The notes: generated by a model from the letters alone, not told the origin. 64,000 nucleotides of DNA from an uncultured Oscillospiraceae bacterium (GCA_947631845.1 CANRMY010000001.1:1-64000); one strand, 5' to 3'; positions 34,874 through 42,295 are shown, numbered from the stretch's first letter. Numbers and translations: made by a program.

Positions 34874-34900
34874 GGAACAGGCGACAGGGGGTGCGGCGCT

Positions 34901-35050
34901 ATGAAAAGACGAAACAGGACGATCGGCGGGATCCTGGCGGCGGCGGGGGTGATGGTGATCCTCTCCCTGGTCCTGCCCACCTCCTTCTGGTGGTTTGTTC
35001 TGGGGATCGTTCTCATTTGCGTGGGAATCAGCGTCATGCGGCATTGCTGA
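34901..35050 (+). CDS. 49-residue membrane protein, unknown function
   Basis: ATG at 34901 follows AGGGGGTG by about eight bases. The product has a strongly basic N-terminus (MKRRNRTIGG) and two hydrophobic stretches (ILAAAGVMVILSLVLP; FWWFVLGIVLICVGISVM) joined by a Pro-Thr-Ser turn, and it ends RHC. This fits a two-helix hairpin in the membrane. It stands alone between a terminator and the SipL-like gene. Coding is supported by ribosome site, start and coherent hydrophobic pattern; no family was recognised. Confidence 0.6.
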   Translation: MKRRNRTIGGILAAAGVMVILSLVLPTSFWWFVLGIVLICVGISVMRHC

Positions 35051-35133
35051 TGGGCGCCGAATGGTTCTAACGGATGGACAACGGGCGTATACTCTCACAG
35101 TCAAGTTTATAAATTGATTAGGAGAGGTTGCTT

Positions 35134-36648
35134 ATGAAGATAGACCTGAAAGCCGACAGGATCAGCTTCCAGAGGCCCGCGCTGCGCCGGATGATGGTTC
35201 GGGAGGAGACGGCGGAGGCCATCGTCCCCGACGCCCTGCCGGATATCCTGCGTATTCTGGACACCAGGGGGACCGTGTGCCTCCGGGGCAAGGACTCCTC
35301 CGAGGGGCGGATCTCCGTCACGGCCACGGCGGACCTGACGGTGCTCTATGTGCCGGAGACGGGCAGGGGCGTGCGGAAGCTGTCGGTGTCCATCCCCATG
35401 GAGATCACGGGGGACTGCCCGGAGGAGCTGGGCGACGCGCTGATCACGGCCTCCCTGACCCTCACCGGGGCCGACGCCAGGACGGTGAATCCCCGGAAGG
35501 TGGTGGTCCGGGCCGAGTGCTCCTGTGACGCGCGGCTCTACATGCCGGACACGCTGACGAACACCGTGCCGCGCGAGACGGAGGGCGTCTATTATAAGAC
35601 CGCCTCCGGGACGGCGCGTCTGCCGGTCTCCGTGACGGAAAAGACCTTTGTCATCACCGACGAGGCCAGATTCCGGGAGGGCGCGCCGGCGGTGGGGGAG
35701 ATCCTTCGGACGCGCACCGCTCTGACGGTGGAGAGCGCCAAAGCCGTGGGCAGCCGCGCGGTGGTCAAGGGCGCGGCGGTCACCGATGTGCTCTACGAGG
35801 GGAAGGAGGGCGGCCTCTGCTTTGAAACGCTGACCTCCCCCTTCTCCCAGATCGTGGAGACGGACGCGGCAGGGGAGGCGGCGGATTTTGACATCGTCCT
35901 GGCCGTGACCAGCTTCTATTCCACCCGCGCCCTGATGGACGAGAGCGGCGGCGACACCCTGAGCCTGGAGATCCACGCCGTCTGCCAGTGCGTGGCCTAC
36001 GCGGACACGGCCGTTGAGCGCGTCACGGACGCGTACAGTGTCAAATGTCCCGTGGAGCTGACCAGGGGACAGTGCGGGGCGCAGTGCCTTACGGGGCGCG
36101 AGAAGCTCCACAATGAGGCGGCGGTCTCCGTCCCCACGGCGGAGCGGGCGGCCAAGGTGCTGTGCGTCACGGCCAACGTCTCCGGCGGAAACGTCCGGAA
36201 CGCCCAGGAGGGGCGGGTCGCCGTGACGGGCTTGCAGGCGTCGGTGCTCTATGAGAACGCCTCCGGCGAGATCCTGGCCTCCTCGCGCCGGGTGGAGATG
36301 GAGTGGAAGCTCCCCGCCGGGGGCGAGCTGGGCGCCGTGACCATCGCGGGGGAGATCCAGGCGAACGTCACCGACGGCGCCATTGAGCTGCGGGCCGGCC
36401 TGGAGGCGGAGGCAGTCCGCATGGAGGAGCTGAACGAAGCGTATGTGGAGTGCCTGGAGCTTCAGGAGGAGCAGGCGCTGGACAAGACGGAGCTGCCCTC
36501 CCTGACGGTGGTCCGGTGCGCCTCGCCCGACCTGTGGGCGCTGGCCAAAAGCCATCTCTCCACCGAGGAGGCCATCCTGGAGGCCAGCGGCCTTGCGCCC
36601 GGTGCCGTCCCGGAGCTGGGAACGGTGCTTTTAGTGCCGAGACTCTGA
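35134..36648 (+). CDS. sipL: DUF3794/LysM spore coat morphogenetic protein, SipL-like
   Basis: This 504-residue protein has repeated DUF3794 domains (VPDALPDILRILDTRGTVCL near the start; a second near residue 180; a third from about 310) and a C-terminal LysM-like segment (SPDLWALAKSHLSTEEAILEA, read in part). This architecture is that of SipL of Clostridioides difficile, which binds SpoIVA and ties the coat to the forespore. The ATG at 35134 follows AGGAGAGG. The promoter is unclear: TTCTAA-N17-TATACT (35065-35093) is the best candidate. A strong terminator follows. Confidence 0.82.
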   Translation: MKIDLKADRISFQRPALRRMMVREETAEAIVPDALPDILRILDTRGTVCLRGKDSSEGRISVTATADLTVLYVPETGRGVRKLSVSIPMEITGDCPEELGDALITASLTLTGADARTVNPRKVVVRAECSCDARLYMPDTLTNTVPRETEGVYYKTASGTARLPVSVTEKTFVITDEARFREGAPAVGEILRTRTALTVESAKAVGSRAVVKGAAVTDVLYEGKEGGLCFETLTSPFSQIVETDAAGEAADFDIVLAVTSFYSTRALMDESGGDTLSLEIHAVCQCVAYADTAVERVTDAYSVKCPVELTRGQCGAQCLTGREKLHNEAAVSVPTAERAAKVLCVTANVSGGNVRNAQEGRVAVTGLQASVLYENASGEILASSRRVEMEWKLPAGGELGAVTIAGEIQANVTDGAIELRAGLEAEAVRMEELNEAYVECLELQEEQALDKTELPSLTVVRCASPDLWALAKSHLSTEEAILEASGLAPGAVPELGTVLLVPRL

Positions 36649-36662
36649 GAAAATATGTATTT

Positions 36663-36694
36663 CCCCCGGCAACTGTCAGGCTGCCGGGGGTTTT
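36663..36694 (+). terminator. Terminator after sipL
   Basis: CCCCCGGCA (36663-36671) pairs with TGCCGGGGG (36682-36690), followed by TTTT. It also lies just beyond the stop of the minus-strand Asn/Gln gene, where it could act as a weaker convergent terminator. Confidence 0.85.
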
Positions 36695-36699
36695 CGCTG

Positions 36700-36822
36700 T
36701 CAGTTCTGGTGATTCTGCTGGTTGTTGTTCTGCTGCTGGTTCTGCTGATTGTTGTTGTTCTGCTGCTGGTTGTTGCGGTTATTGTTATTCTGCTGGTTAT
36801 TCTTGTTCTGGTTGTTGTTCAT
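36700..36822 (-). CDS. 40-residue Asn/Gln-only peptide, possible spore protein
   Basis: On the minus strand AGGAGGTG (plus 36830-36837) precedes an ATG (36822) by seven bases, followed by 40 codons and TGA. Of the 40 residues, 22 are Asn and 14 Gln; the others are the initiator Met, one Lys, one Arg and one His. Codons alternate among AAC, AAT and CAG, so the stretch is not a simple tandem repeat. A sigma-G-like promoter lies upstream. Gln/Asn-rich composition recalls gamma-type small acid-soluble spore proteins, but those are longer and contain Ala and Lys; the assignment is speculative. Confidence 0.62.
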   Translation of the reverse strand: MNNNQNKNNQQNNNNRNNQQQNNNNQQNQQQNNNQQNHQN

Positions 36823-36847
36823 TGATCTTCACCTCCTGAGGTGATTT

Positions 36848-36876
36848 TATTATTGACAAGAATTCAGAGAATATAC
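36848..36876 (-). promoter_or_regulatory. Candidate sigma-G promoter for the Asn/Gln peptide
   Basis: On the minus strand GTATA (plus 36872-36876), a 17-base spacer and AATAATA (plus 36848-36854) resemble GHATR-N17/18-CATNHTA with one mismatch. Expected RNA start is about 36841, giving a leader of ~19 bases that contains the ribosome site. It is back-to-back with the yebC promoter. Confidence 0.4.
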
Positions 36877-36877
36877 G

Positions 36878-36906
36878 TTGCAAATTTTAGATTCTTATGC
36901 TATAAT
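36878..36906 (+). promoter_or_regulatory. Sigma-A promoter for yebC
   Basis: TTGCAA (36878-36883), a 17-base spacer and TATAAT (36901-36906) with an extended TGC before the -10. It is 36 bases upstream of the yebC ATG. Confidence 0.78.
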
Positions 36907-36942
36907 GTCTTTATCTGCGTATTACGGAAGGATGGTCAACCT

Positions 36943-37680
36943 ATGTCAGGACATTCCAAATGGCATAACATACAGAAAACAAAGGGCGCGGCGGACGCCA
37001 AGCGCGCCCAGGCCTTCACCAAGATCGCCCGTGAAATGATCGTGGCGGTGAAGGAGGGCGGCGGCTCAGCCGACCCGGCCAACAACTCGCGCCTCGCCAC
37101 CGTCATCGCCAAGGCCAAGGCCGCCAACATGCCCAACGACAACATCAAGAGGACGCTGGAGAAGGCCGCGGGCAGCGCCGGCGGCGACAACTACGAGTCC
37201 GTCACCTACGAGGGCTACGGCCCCGAGGGCGTGGCCGTCATTGTGGACGCCATGACCGACAACCGCAACCGCACGGCCTCCGAGGTGCGGCATCTCTTTG
37301 ACAAATACGGCGGAAATATGGGCGCCGCCGGGTGCGTCAGCTGGTCGTTCGAGAAGAAGGGCGTCATCGTCATTGACAACGAGGACGAGGATTACGACGA
37401 GGACACCGTCATGATGGACGCGCTGGAGGCCGGCGCCGACGATATGCAGGCCGAGGACGAGACCTTTGAGGTCACCACCGACCCCGACAGCTTCCCGGCT
37501 GTCCTGGAGGCCCTGGAGGCCAAAAAGTACAAATTCGTCTCCGCCCAGGTGGAGATGGTGCCCCAGAACTACGTGAAGCTCACCGACGAGGAGAACATCA
37601 AGAAGTTCGAGAAGATGTTGGAGCTGATGGACGACAACGACGACATCCAGAACGTCTGGCACAACTGGGACGAGGACTGA
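36943..37680 (+). CDS. yebC: YebC/PmpR family protein
   Basis: This 245-residue protein begins MSGHSKWHNIQKTKGAADAKR, the family hallmark (DNA-binding domain), and continues with three alpha/beta domains including GYGPEGVAVIVDAMTDNRNRTASEVRH (cited as region). YebC-type proteins act as transcriptional regulators and, in recent work, as translation factors that help ribosomes at proline stretches. The start at 36943 follows GGAAGGA; upstream in-frame sequence holds the promoter. Complete. Confidence 0.95.
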   Translation: MSGHSKWHNIQKTKGAADAKRAQAFTKIAREMIVAVKEGGGSADPANNSRLATVIAKAKAANMPNDNIKRTLEKAAGSAGGDNYESVTYEGYGPEGVAVIVDAMTDNRNRTASEVRHLFDKYGGNMGAAGCVSWSFEKKGVIVIDNEDEDYDEDTVMMDALEAGADDMQAEDETFEVTTDPDSFPAVLEALEAKKYKFVSAQVEMVPQNYVKLTDEENIKKFEKMLELMDDNDDIQNVWHNWDED

Positions 37681-37737
37681 AGCCTATAACGGCTCACACG
37701 TCAATATATAACAAGATAATAATACAAGGAGATCTCC

Positions 37738-37755
37738 ATGCGGCATCTGAATTGA
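37738..37755 (+). CDS. Five-residue leader peptide (uORF) before the MFS gene
   Basis: AAGGAG (37726-37731) precedes an ATG by six bases; the frame reads Met-Arg-His-Leu-Asn-stop. Its last codons enter the 5' arm of the long hairpin at 37748-37818. A strong ribosome site before a tiny frame next to a hairpin and an exporter gene is the layout of ribosome-mediated attenuators. Confidence 0.45.
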   Translation: MRHLN

Positions 37756-37818
37756 CAGCGGTAAAACGAATAAGCCCTGCGGCCTTTGTCACAGGGCTTG
37801 TTTACCGCTGTCAATTCA
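37748..37818 (+). promoter_or_regulatory. Long stem-loop leader upstream of the MFS exporter
   Basis: Arms 37748-37765 and 37801-37818 are perfectly complementary over 18 bp (TGAATTGACAGCGGTAAA on the left). Inside, AAGCCCTG (37772-37779) pairs with CAGGGCTT (37792-37799). The 3' arm ends six bases before the AGAAAGGA ribosome site of the exporter. No T-run follows the outer stem; the inner stem is followed by GTTTA. Confidence 0.65.
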
Positions 37819-37839
37819 ATAAAGAAAGGATACTTTCGC

Positions 37840-38991
37840 GTGAAAAGGAATCTCCATATTCTGTACGCCATATCCTTTTTTGAGGGTATGGTTTTTTATT
37901 CGTCTGTTTCGACCCTTTACCGTCAGGCAGTGGGGGTATCGGTCTTTCAGATGACGGTGATCGAGACCGTCTCCTGGGGGCTGTCCTTCGCTCTGGAGCT
38001 GCCCTGGGGAATCGTCGCCGACAGGATCGGGTACAAGCGCGTGATGGTGCTGAGTTACGGGCTTTACTTTGTATCGAAGATCATTTTCTGGCGCGCTGGC
38101 GGCTTTTCCGATTTTCTCGTGGAGCGTGTGCTGTTGGCCATTGTCGTTTCGGGGCTTTCCGGCGTGGATTCCAGCTTTATCTACCTGTCCGCCGGAGAGG
38201 AGAAGTCCCAGCGGGCGTTTGGCGTCTGCGGGGCGCTGGAAACGGCCGGGGTGCTTGCATCCACAGGGGTATACGCGCTCTTTTTGGGGGAAGATCTCAG
38301 GCTGGCGGCTTTTTTGACGGTCTTAAGCTACCTTGCCGTATTCGTCCTGACCTTTTTCCTCGTCGAAGTGCGGCCTGCGGAGAGGGACAGACGGGCCGGA
38401 CTGCGGGCGTCGGTGGATATCCTCAAAGATACGCTCAAAAACCGCCCGCTTATGCGGCTCGTTCTTGCCTTTGCGCTTTTTGGGGAGACGGGCCACATGG
38501 TAACGGTGTTCCTGAACCAGCTCCAATATACGAAAGCGGGACTGTCCTATACGGCGATCTCAGCCATCTATATGGTCATGACGCTGACCGAATTTGCCAC
38601 TGTTTTTTCCGAGCCGCTGACAAAGAAAGTGAAGGCGCGGGGGATGGGATTGGTTTTCTTCACGCTTTCTGCCGCCGCCTGTATCGCGTTGGCGCTGACG
38701 GCGGACCCCGTTCTGTCCGTGGCGGGCGTTCTGGTTTTAAGCGTCAGCTCCGCGCTCCTCTCGCCGCTGGCCGCCAAGCTGGAAAACGACGCCGTGACGG
38801 TGGCGGACAGGGCGACGGCCCTAAGCATGGGGGCGTTGGCGGCGGATATCCTGGCGGCCGGGTTGGATCTTGTGTTTGGGTGGCTTGCCGACACGGCGCT
38901 GCCGCTTGCCATGCTGTTCGGCGCGGCGGTTATTCTCGCCGGCGGCGCGGTCTTTCTCAGAGCTGTCAGAGCGGAGAAAGCCGAATCATGA
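37840..38991 (+). CDS. MFS transporter
   Basis: This 383-residue protein has about 11-12 hydrophobic helices. The loop after helix 2 reads GIVADRIGYKRVMVLSYG, the major-facilitator signature. GTG 37840 is preceded by AGAAAGGA; a TTG at 37786 lies inside the hairpin and is rejected. The substrate is unknown; single MFS genes of this kind are often drug exporters. Codon choice differs from the neighbours (more T- and A-ending codons, e.g. TTT runs), suggesting transfer. It is bounded by the leader hairpin and two terminators, as an independent unit. Confidence 0.85.
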   Translation: MKRNLHILYAISFFEGMVFYSSVSTLYRQAVGVSVFQMTVIETVSWGLSFALELPWGIVADRIGYKRVMVLSYGLYFVSKIIFWRAGGFSDFLVERVLLAIVVSGLSGVDSSFIYLSAGEEKSQRAFGVCGALETAGVLASTGVYALFLGEDLRLAAFLTVLSYLAVFVLTFFLVEVRPAERDRRAGLRASVDILKDTLKNRPLMRLVLAFALFGETGHMVTVFLNQLQYTKAGLSYTAISAIYMVMTLTEFATVFSEPLTKKVKARGMGLVFFTLSAAACIALALTADPVLSVAGVLVLSVSSALLSPLAAKLENDAVTVADRATALSMGALAADILAAGLDLVFGWLADTALPLAMLFGAAVILAGGAVFLRAVRAEKAES

Positions 38992-38998
38992 AATACCG

Positions 38999-39036
38999 GC
39001 TTGTCGAAAAAGTCCTGACGGGCTTTTTCGACAAGC
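38999..39036 (+). terminator. Terminator hairpin after the MFS gene
   Basis: GCTTGTCGAAAAAGTCC (38999-39015) pairs with GGGCTTTTTCGACAAGC (39020-39036), one G-T pair, loop TGAC. The T-run is inside the 3' arm. Confidence 0.6.
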
Positions 39037-39041
39037 TGAAT

Positions 39042-39070
39042 AAAAACGAGGCCCAAAGGGCCTCGTTTTT
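39042..39070 (-). terminator. Bidirectional terminator between MFS gene and rnpB
   Basis: Perfect 13-bp arms AAAAACGAGGCCC and GGGCCTCGTTTTT with a 3-base loop. On the minus strand it directly follows the rnpB 3' end and is followed by T-rich sequence; on the plus strand it backs up the MFS terminator. Confidence 0.85.
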
Positions 39071-39073
39071 ATA

Positions 39074-39529
39074 GGTGACCGGGCCTGTAAGCCGGGTTCT
39101 GTCGTGGACAGCCATTAATCTAGGCCGGCGGTTGCCCGCCGGTTCAAGCCGTTTGGGGGACGGACGGGCAGCCCTTTTGTCCCCGTAGTTGCTCCGGATA
39201 GAGTTTACAGCGGAAGCATGTCTCCATACTCCGAGTGGGCTCTTACCCCACCTTTCCACCATCTCCTCGCTGAAACCGCTTTGCCTCGGGCTGCAAGTGT
39301 TCGCCCTCGGGCGCGGGTTTCGCTCGTCGATTCCCCACACGACCCGCTGACGCTGGGCTCGTGCGGGGGCCCCGAGTCTGGACCCGCTTTAGCGTATTTG
39401 CAAGGAAGTCTATTTCTGTTGCACTTGTCCGAGGGTCGCCCCTGGCGGGTGTTACCCGTTATCCTTGCCCTGTGGAGCCCGGACTTTCCTCACGCGCCTA
39501 TGCGCCCGCGGCTGTCCGGCCCGGTCACC
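39074..39529 (-). ncRNA. rnpB: RNase P RNA (bacterial class A)
   Basis: On the minus strand the RNA begins GGTGACCGGGCC and ends GGCCCGGTCACC, which pair as helix P1. Conserved core sequences are present: GAGGAAAGTCCGGGCTCC (5' P4 side), AAGTGCAACAGAAA, GGTAAGAGCCCAC, and near the 3' end AGATTAATGGCTGTC and GACAGAACCCGGCTTACAG. This ribozyme matures tRNA 5' ends. Length (~456 nt) is slightly large for class A. Its promoter and terminator are both clear. Plus-strand open frames across it are spurious. Confidence 0.96.
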
Positions 39530-39535
39530 GGGAAT

Positions 39536-39564
39536 ATTTTAAATCATTCCCTCCGGTTTGTCAA
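39536..39564 (-). promoter_or_regulatory. Sigma-A promoter for rnpB
   Basis: On the minus strand TTGACA (plus 39559-39564), a 17-base spacer and TAAAAT (plus 39536-39541). The predicted start coincides with the RNA 5' end at about 39529. Confidence 0.82.
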
Positions 39565-39570
39565 ACACAA

Positions 39571-39599
39571 TTGCAAATTTCAAGGAGATGGTGTATAAT
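39571..39599 (+). promoter_or_regulatory. Sigma-A promoter for murD
   Basis: TTGCAA (39571-39576), a 17-base spacer and TATAAT (39594-39599). Its -35 is only six bases from the -35 of the divergent rnpB promoter. Confidence 0.75.
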
Positions 39600-39635
39600 G
39601 ACTTTATCTATTTCTTCATCTGCAAGGAGCGCATC

Positions 39636-41006
39636 ATGACACTTTCTCAGTATATCGACTCTCTCCGGGGCAAGCGCGTCACCGTCATCGGCCTGGGCGT
39701 CAGCAACAGGCCCCTGGTGCGGCTGCTTCTCAAGGCCGGTCTCGACCTGACCGTTCGGGACGCCGCGGGCCCCGAAAGCCTGGGCGACATCGCCACCGAG
39801 CTTCTGGAGCACGGGTGCAGGATCATCACCGGGGCGGATTACCTGACGGGGATCGACGCCGATGTGATCTTCCGTTCCCCCGGCGTCATGCCCCACGAGC
39901 CGGGGATCGTCCGGGCCGTGGAAAACGGCGCCGTACTCACCAGCGAGATGGAGGCCTTCTTTGAGGTCTGCCCCTGTCCCATTTACGCCGTCACCGGCTC
40001 CGACGGGAAGACCACCACCACCACAGTCGTCGCCGAGATGCTGAAGGCCGACGGAAGGACCGTCCATGTGGGCGGCAACATCGGGACGCCCCTTTTAGAC
40101 AAGGCCGACTCCATGAAGCCCGAGGACGTGGCGGTGCTGGAGCTGTCCTCCTTCCAGCTGATGACCATGAAAAAGTCCCCCACAAGGGCGCTGGTGACCA
40201 ACGTGGCCCCCAACCACCTCGACAAGCACAAGAGCATGGACGAGTACGTGGACGCCAAGCGGAACATCTTCCAGAACGCGCCCCACCCGGAGGTGGTGGT
40301 CCTCAACGCCGACAACGACATCACCCGCGCCTTTGCCGCCCGGGCGGGGGCGGGCGTCCGGTTCTTTTCCCGGCGCGACACGGTGGAAAACGGGACGTTC
40401 TGCGAAAACGGCACGGTCTATGCCTCCCTGGGCGGCAGGACGGAGAAGCTCATGGAGGCCGGAGAGATCTTCCTCCCCGGCGCGCACAACGTGGAGAACT
40501 ATCTGGGCGCTTTCGCTCTCCTCTACGGGAGCGTAAAAAACGAGAGCATGGTCGGCACCGCTAAAACGTTCCGGGGCGTGGAGCACAGGATCGAGCTTGT
40601 CCGGGAGCTGAGAGGGGTAAAATATTATAACGACTCCATCGCCTCCTCGCCCTCCCGCACCAGGGCGGGCCTCCGCTCCTTTGAGCAGAAGGTCATTCTC
40701 ATTGCCGGCGGCAAGGACAAGGGTGTGCCCTTCGACACCCTGGGCGAGGACATCCGGGAGCACGTGAAGGTGTTGGTGCTCACCGGCCTTACGGCGGAGA
40801 AGATCGAGAAGGCCGCGCTGGACGCGGGCTTTGACGGGCCGATCATCCGAAAGGACGACTTCCGGGAGGCCGTTCTGGCGGCCGGCGCCGCGGCGGGGGA
40901 GGACGACATCGTGCTTTTGTCCCCGGCCTGCACCTCCTTCGACCGGTTCAAAAATTTCGCCGAGCGGGGCAATTATTTTAAAGAGATCGTGATGGGGCTT
41001 GTGTGA
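39636..41006 (+). CDS. murD: UDP-N-acetylmuramoylalanine--D-glutamate ligase
   Basis: This 456-residue Mur ligase adds D-Glu to UDP-MurNAc-L-Ala in peptidoglycan synthesis. The ATP loop is GSDGKTTTTT; ALVTNVAPNHLDKHKSMDEY (20 residues) and the C-terminal LSPACTSFDRFKNFAERG are family motifs. ATG 39636 has AAGGAG seven bases ahead. It shares one base with the next gene's start. Other dcw genes are not nearby, so murD is unlinked from its usual cluster. Confidence 0.95.
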   Translation: MTLSQYIDSLRGKRVTVIGLGVSNRPLVRLLLKAGLDLTVRDAAGPESLGDIATELLEHGCRIITGADYLTGIDADVIFRSPGVMPHEPGIVRAVENGAVLTSEMEAFFEVCPCPIYAVTGSDGKTTTTTVVAEMLKADGRTVHVGGNIGTPLLDKADSMKPEDVAVLELSSFQLMTMKKSPTRALVTNVAPNHLDKHKSMDEYVDAKRNIFQNAPHPEVVVLNADNDITRAFAARAGAGVRFFSRRDTVENGTFCENGTVYASLGGRTEKLMEAGEIFLPGAHNVENYLGAFALLYGSVKNESMVGTAKTFRGVEHRIELVRELRGVKYYNDSIASSPSRTRAGLRSFEQKVILIAGGKDKGVPFDTLGEDIREHVKVLVLTGLTAEKIEKAALDAGFDGPIIRKDDFREAVLAAGAAAGEDDIVLLSPACTSFDRFKNFAERGNYFKEIVMGLV

Positions 41007-42238
41007 TGGATTCGATTTTTGAGCTTTCCAAAAGGGCCGAGGCGGACTGCGCCCCGGTATTCAGGCGGATAGACGGCGTGGCCGAGGAAAACACCAAAAA
41101 GGTGCTGTCCGCCTTTCAAAAACGCCGCGTCGCCGCGCCCATGTTCGCCGGGACTACGGGCTACGGGTACGACGATCAGGGCCGGGACACGCTTGAGCTC
41201 ATCTGGGCGGATGTGTTCGGCGCGGAAAAGGCCCTGGTGCGGCAGAATTTTGTCAACGGCACCCACGCCATCGGCGCCGCGCTCTTTGCCGCGCTGAGGC
41301 CGGGCGACACGCTTCTGGCCGCCACCGGCGCGCCCTACGACACCCTGCAGAGCGTCATCGGCCTCACCGGCGACTATCCGGGGAATCTGCGCCAGTACGG
41401 CGTCCGCTATGCCCAGACGGATCTCCTGCCCGACGGGACGCCGGACATCGAGGCCATCCAAAGGGCCGCCGCCGATCCGGCTGTCAGGGCCGTGGAGATC
41501 CAGCGCTCCTCCGGCTACGCCACGAGGCCCGCGCTGTCGGTGGACACGATTCGAAGTATCTGTGACGCTGTCCACGCGGTGAACCCCCGGGCCGCCGTGA
41601 TCGTGGATAACTGCTACGGCGAGTTTACGGAGACGCGCGAGCCGTGTGAGGCGGGGGCGGATCTCATCGCCGGGTCGCTGATCAAAAATCCCGGCGGGGG
41701 CCTGGCCCCCACGGGGGGCTATGTGGCGGGGCGGAGCGATCTGGTGGACGCCGCCGCCATGCGTCTGACCGTCCCCGGCATCGGCGGGGAGTGCGGCTGT
41801 TCACCTTACGGATCCCGGCTCTTTTACCAGGGGCTCTTTATGGCGCCCCACGTGACGGCCCAGGCGCTGAAGACCGCCGTATTCGCCGCCCGGATGACGG
41901 AGCTTCTGGGCTTTCACTCCAGGCCCGCCTATGACGCGCCCCGGAGCGATATCATCCAGTCCATCGACTTCGGGAGACCCGAGCTGCTGGTCCGGTTCTG
42001 CAAGGGCATCCAATCCGGCTCCCCCGTGGATTCCTACGTGACGCCGGAGCCCTGGGATATGCCGGGGTATGAGGACAAGGTCATCATGGCCGCCGGGACC
42101 TTCGTGCAGGGCGCTTCCATCGAGCTCTCCTGTGACGGGCCCATGCGGGAGCCCTACACCGCCTATATGCAGGGCGGCATCACATACGAGGCGGGCAAGC
42201 TGGGCGTGCTGAGCGGTCTGGAAAGTCTGATCGGCTGA
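41006..42238 (+). CDS. YnbB-like PLP-dependent enzyme (methionine gamma-lyase family, PF06838)
   Basis: This 410-residue protein has the fold-I PLP features of the 'aluminium resistance' family: VRQNFVNGTHAIGAALFAAL, AAVIVDNCYGEFTE (PLP Asp) and GSLIKNPGGGLAPTGGY with the Schiff-base Lys. Named as a Cys/Met gamma-lyase-related enzyme, its true substrate is not known. A GTG three bases earlier is an alternative start. It is directly coupled to murD; in Firmicutes it is more often near miaA or hfq. Confidence 0.88.
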   Translation: MDSIFELSKRAEADCAPVFRRIDGVAEENTKKVLSAFQKRRVAAPMFAGTTGYGYDDQGRDTLELIWADVFGAEKALVRQNFVNGTHAIGAALFAALRPGDTLLAATGAPYDTLQSVIGLTGDYPGNLRQYGVRYAQTDLLPDGTPDIEAIQRAAADPAVRAVEIQRSSGYATRPALSVDTIRSICDAVHAVNPRAAVIVDNCYGEFTETREPCEAGADLIAGSLIKNPGGGLAPTGGYVAGRSDLVDAAAMRLTVPGIGGECGCSPYGSRLFYQGLFMAPHVTAQALKTAVFAARMTELLGFHSRPAYDAPRSDIIQSIDFGRPELLVRFCKGIQSGSPVDSYVTPEPWDMPGYEDKVIMAAGTFVQGASIELSCDGPMREPYTAYMQGGITYEAGKLGVLSGLESLIG

Positions 42239-42248
42239 TATAATTTCG

Positions 42249-42278
42249 GTAAAATTCGATCCTTTCGCCGCATATACT
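42249..42278 (+). promoter_or_regulatory. Candidate sigma-E promoter for yunB
   Basis: GTAAAATT (42249-42256), a 14-base spacer and CATATACT (42271-42278). The -10 fits the sigma-E consensus CATACAMT at 7 of 8 positions, the -35 fits GKCATATT at 6 of 8. yunB is a sigma-E gene in Bacillus. Confidence 0.45.
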
Positions 42279-42295
42279 CCACCGGGGGTGGGGGA

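Noticed and set aside
37786..37839. TTG start adding 18 residues to the MFS transporter
   Set aside because: The extension lies inside the 18-bp hairpin and has no ribosome site; GTG 37840 is well placed.
38999..39070. Mobile-element terminal repeats flanking the MFS gene
   Set aside because: The two hairpins read as ordinary terminators; no matching inverted copy, transposase or target duplication was seen.
39218..39639. Plus-strand open frames of about 90-126 codons
   Set aside because: They lie across the RNase P RNA gene on the minus strand; conserved rnpB elements explain the sequence.
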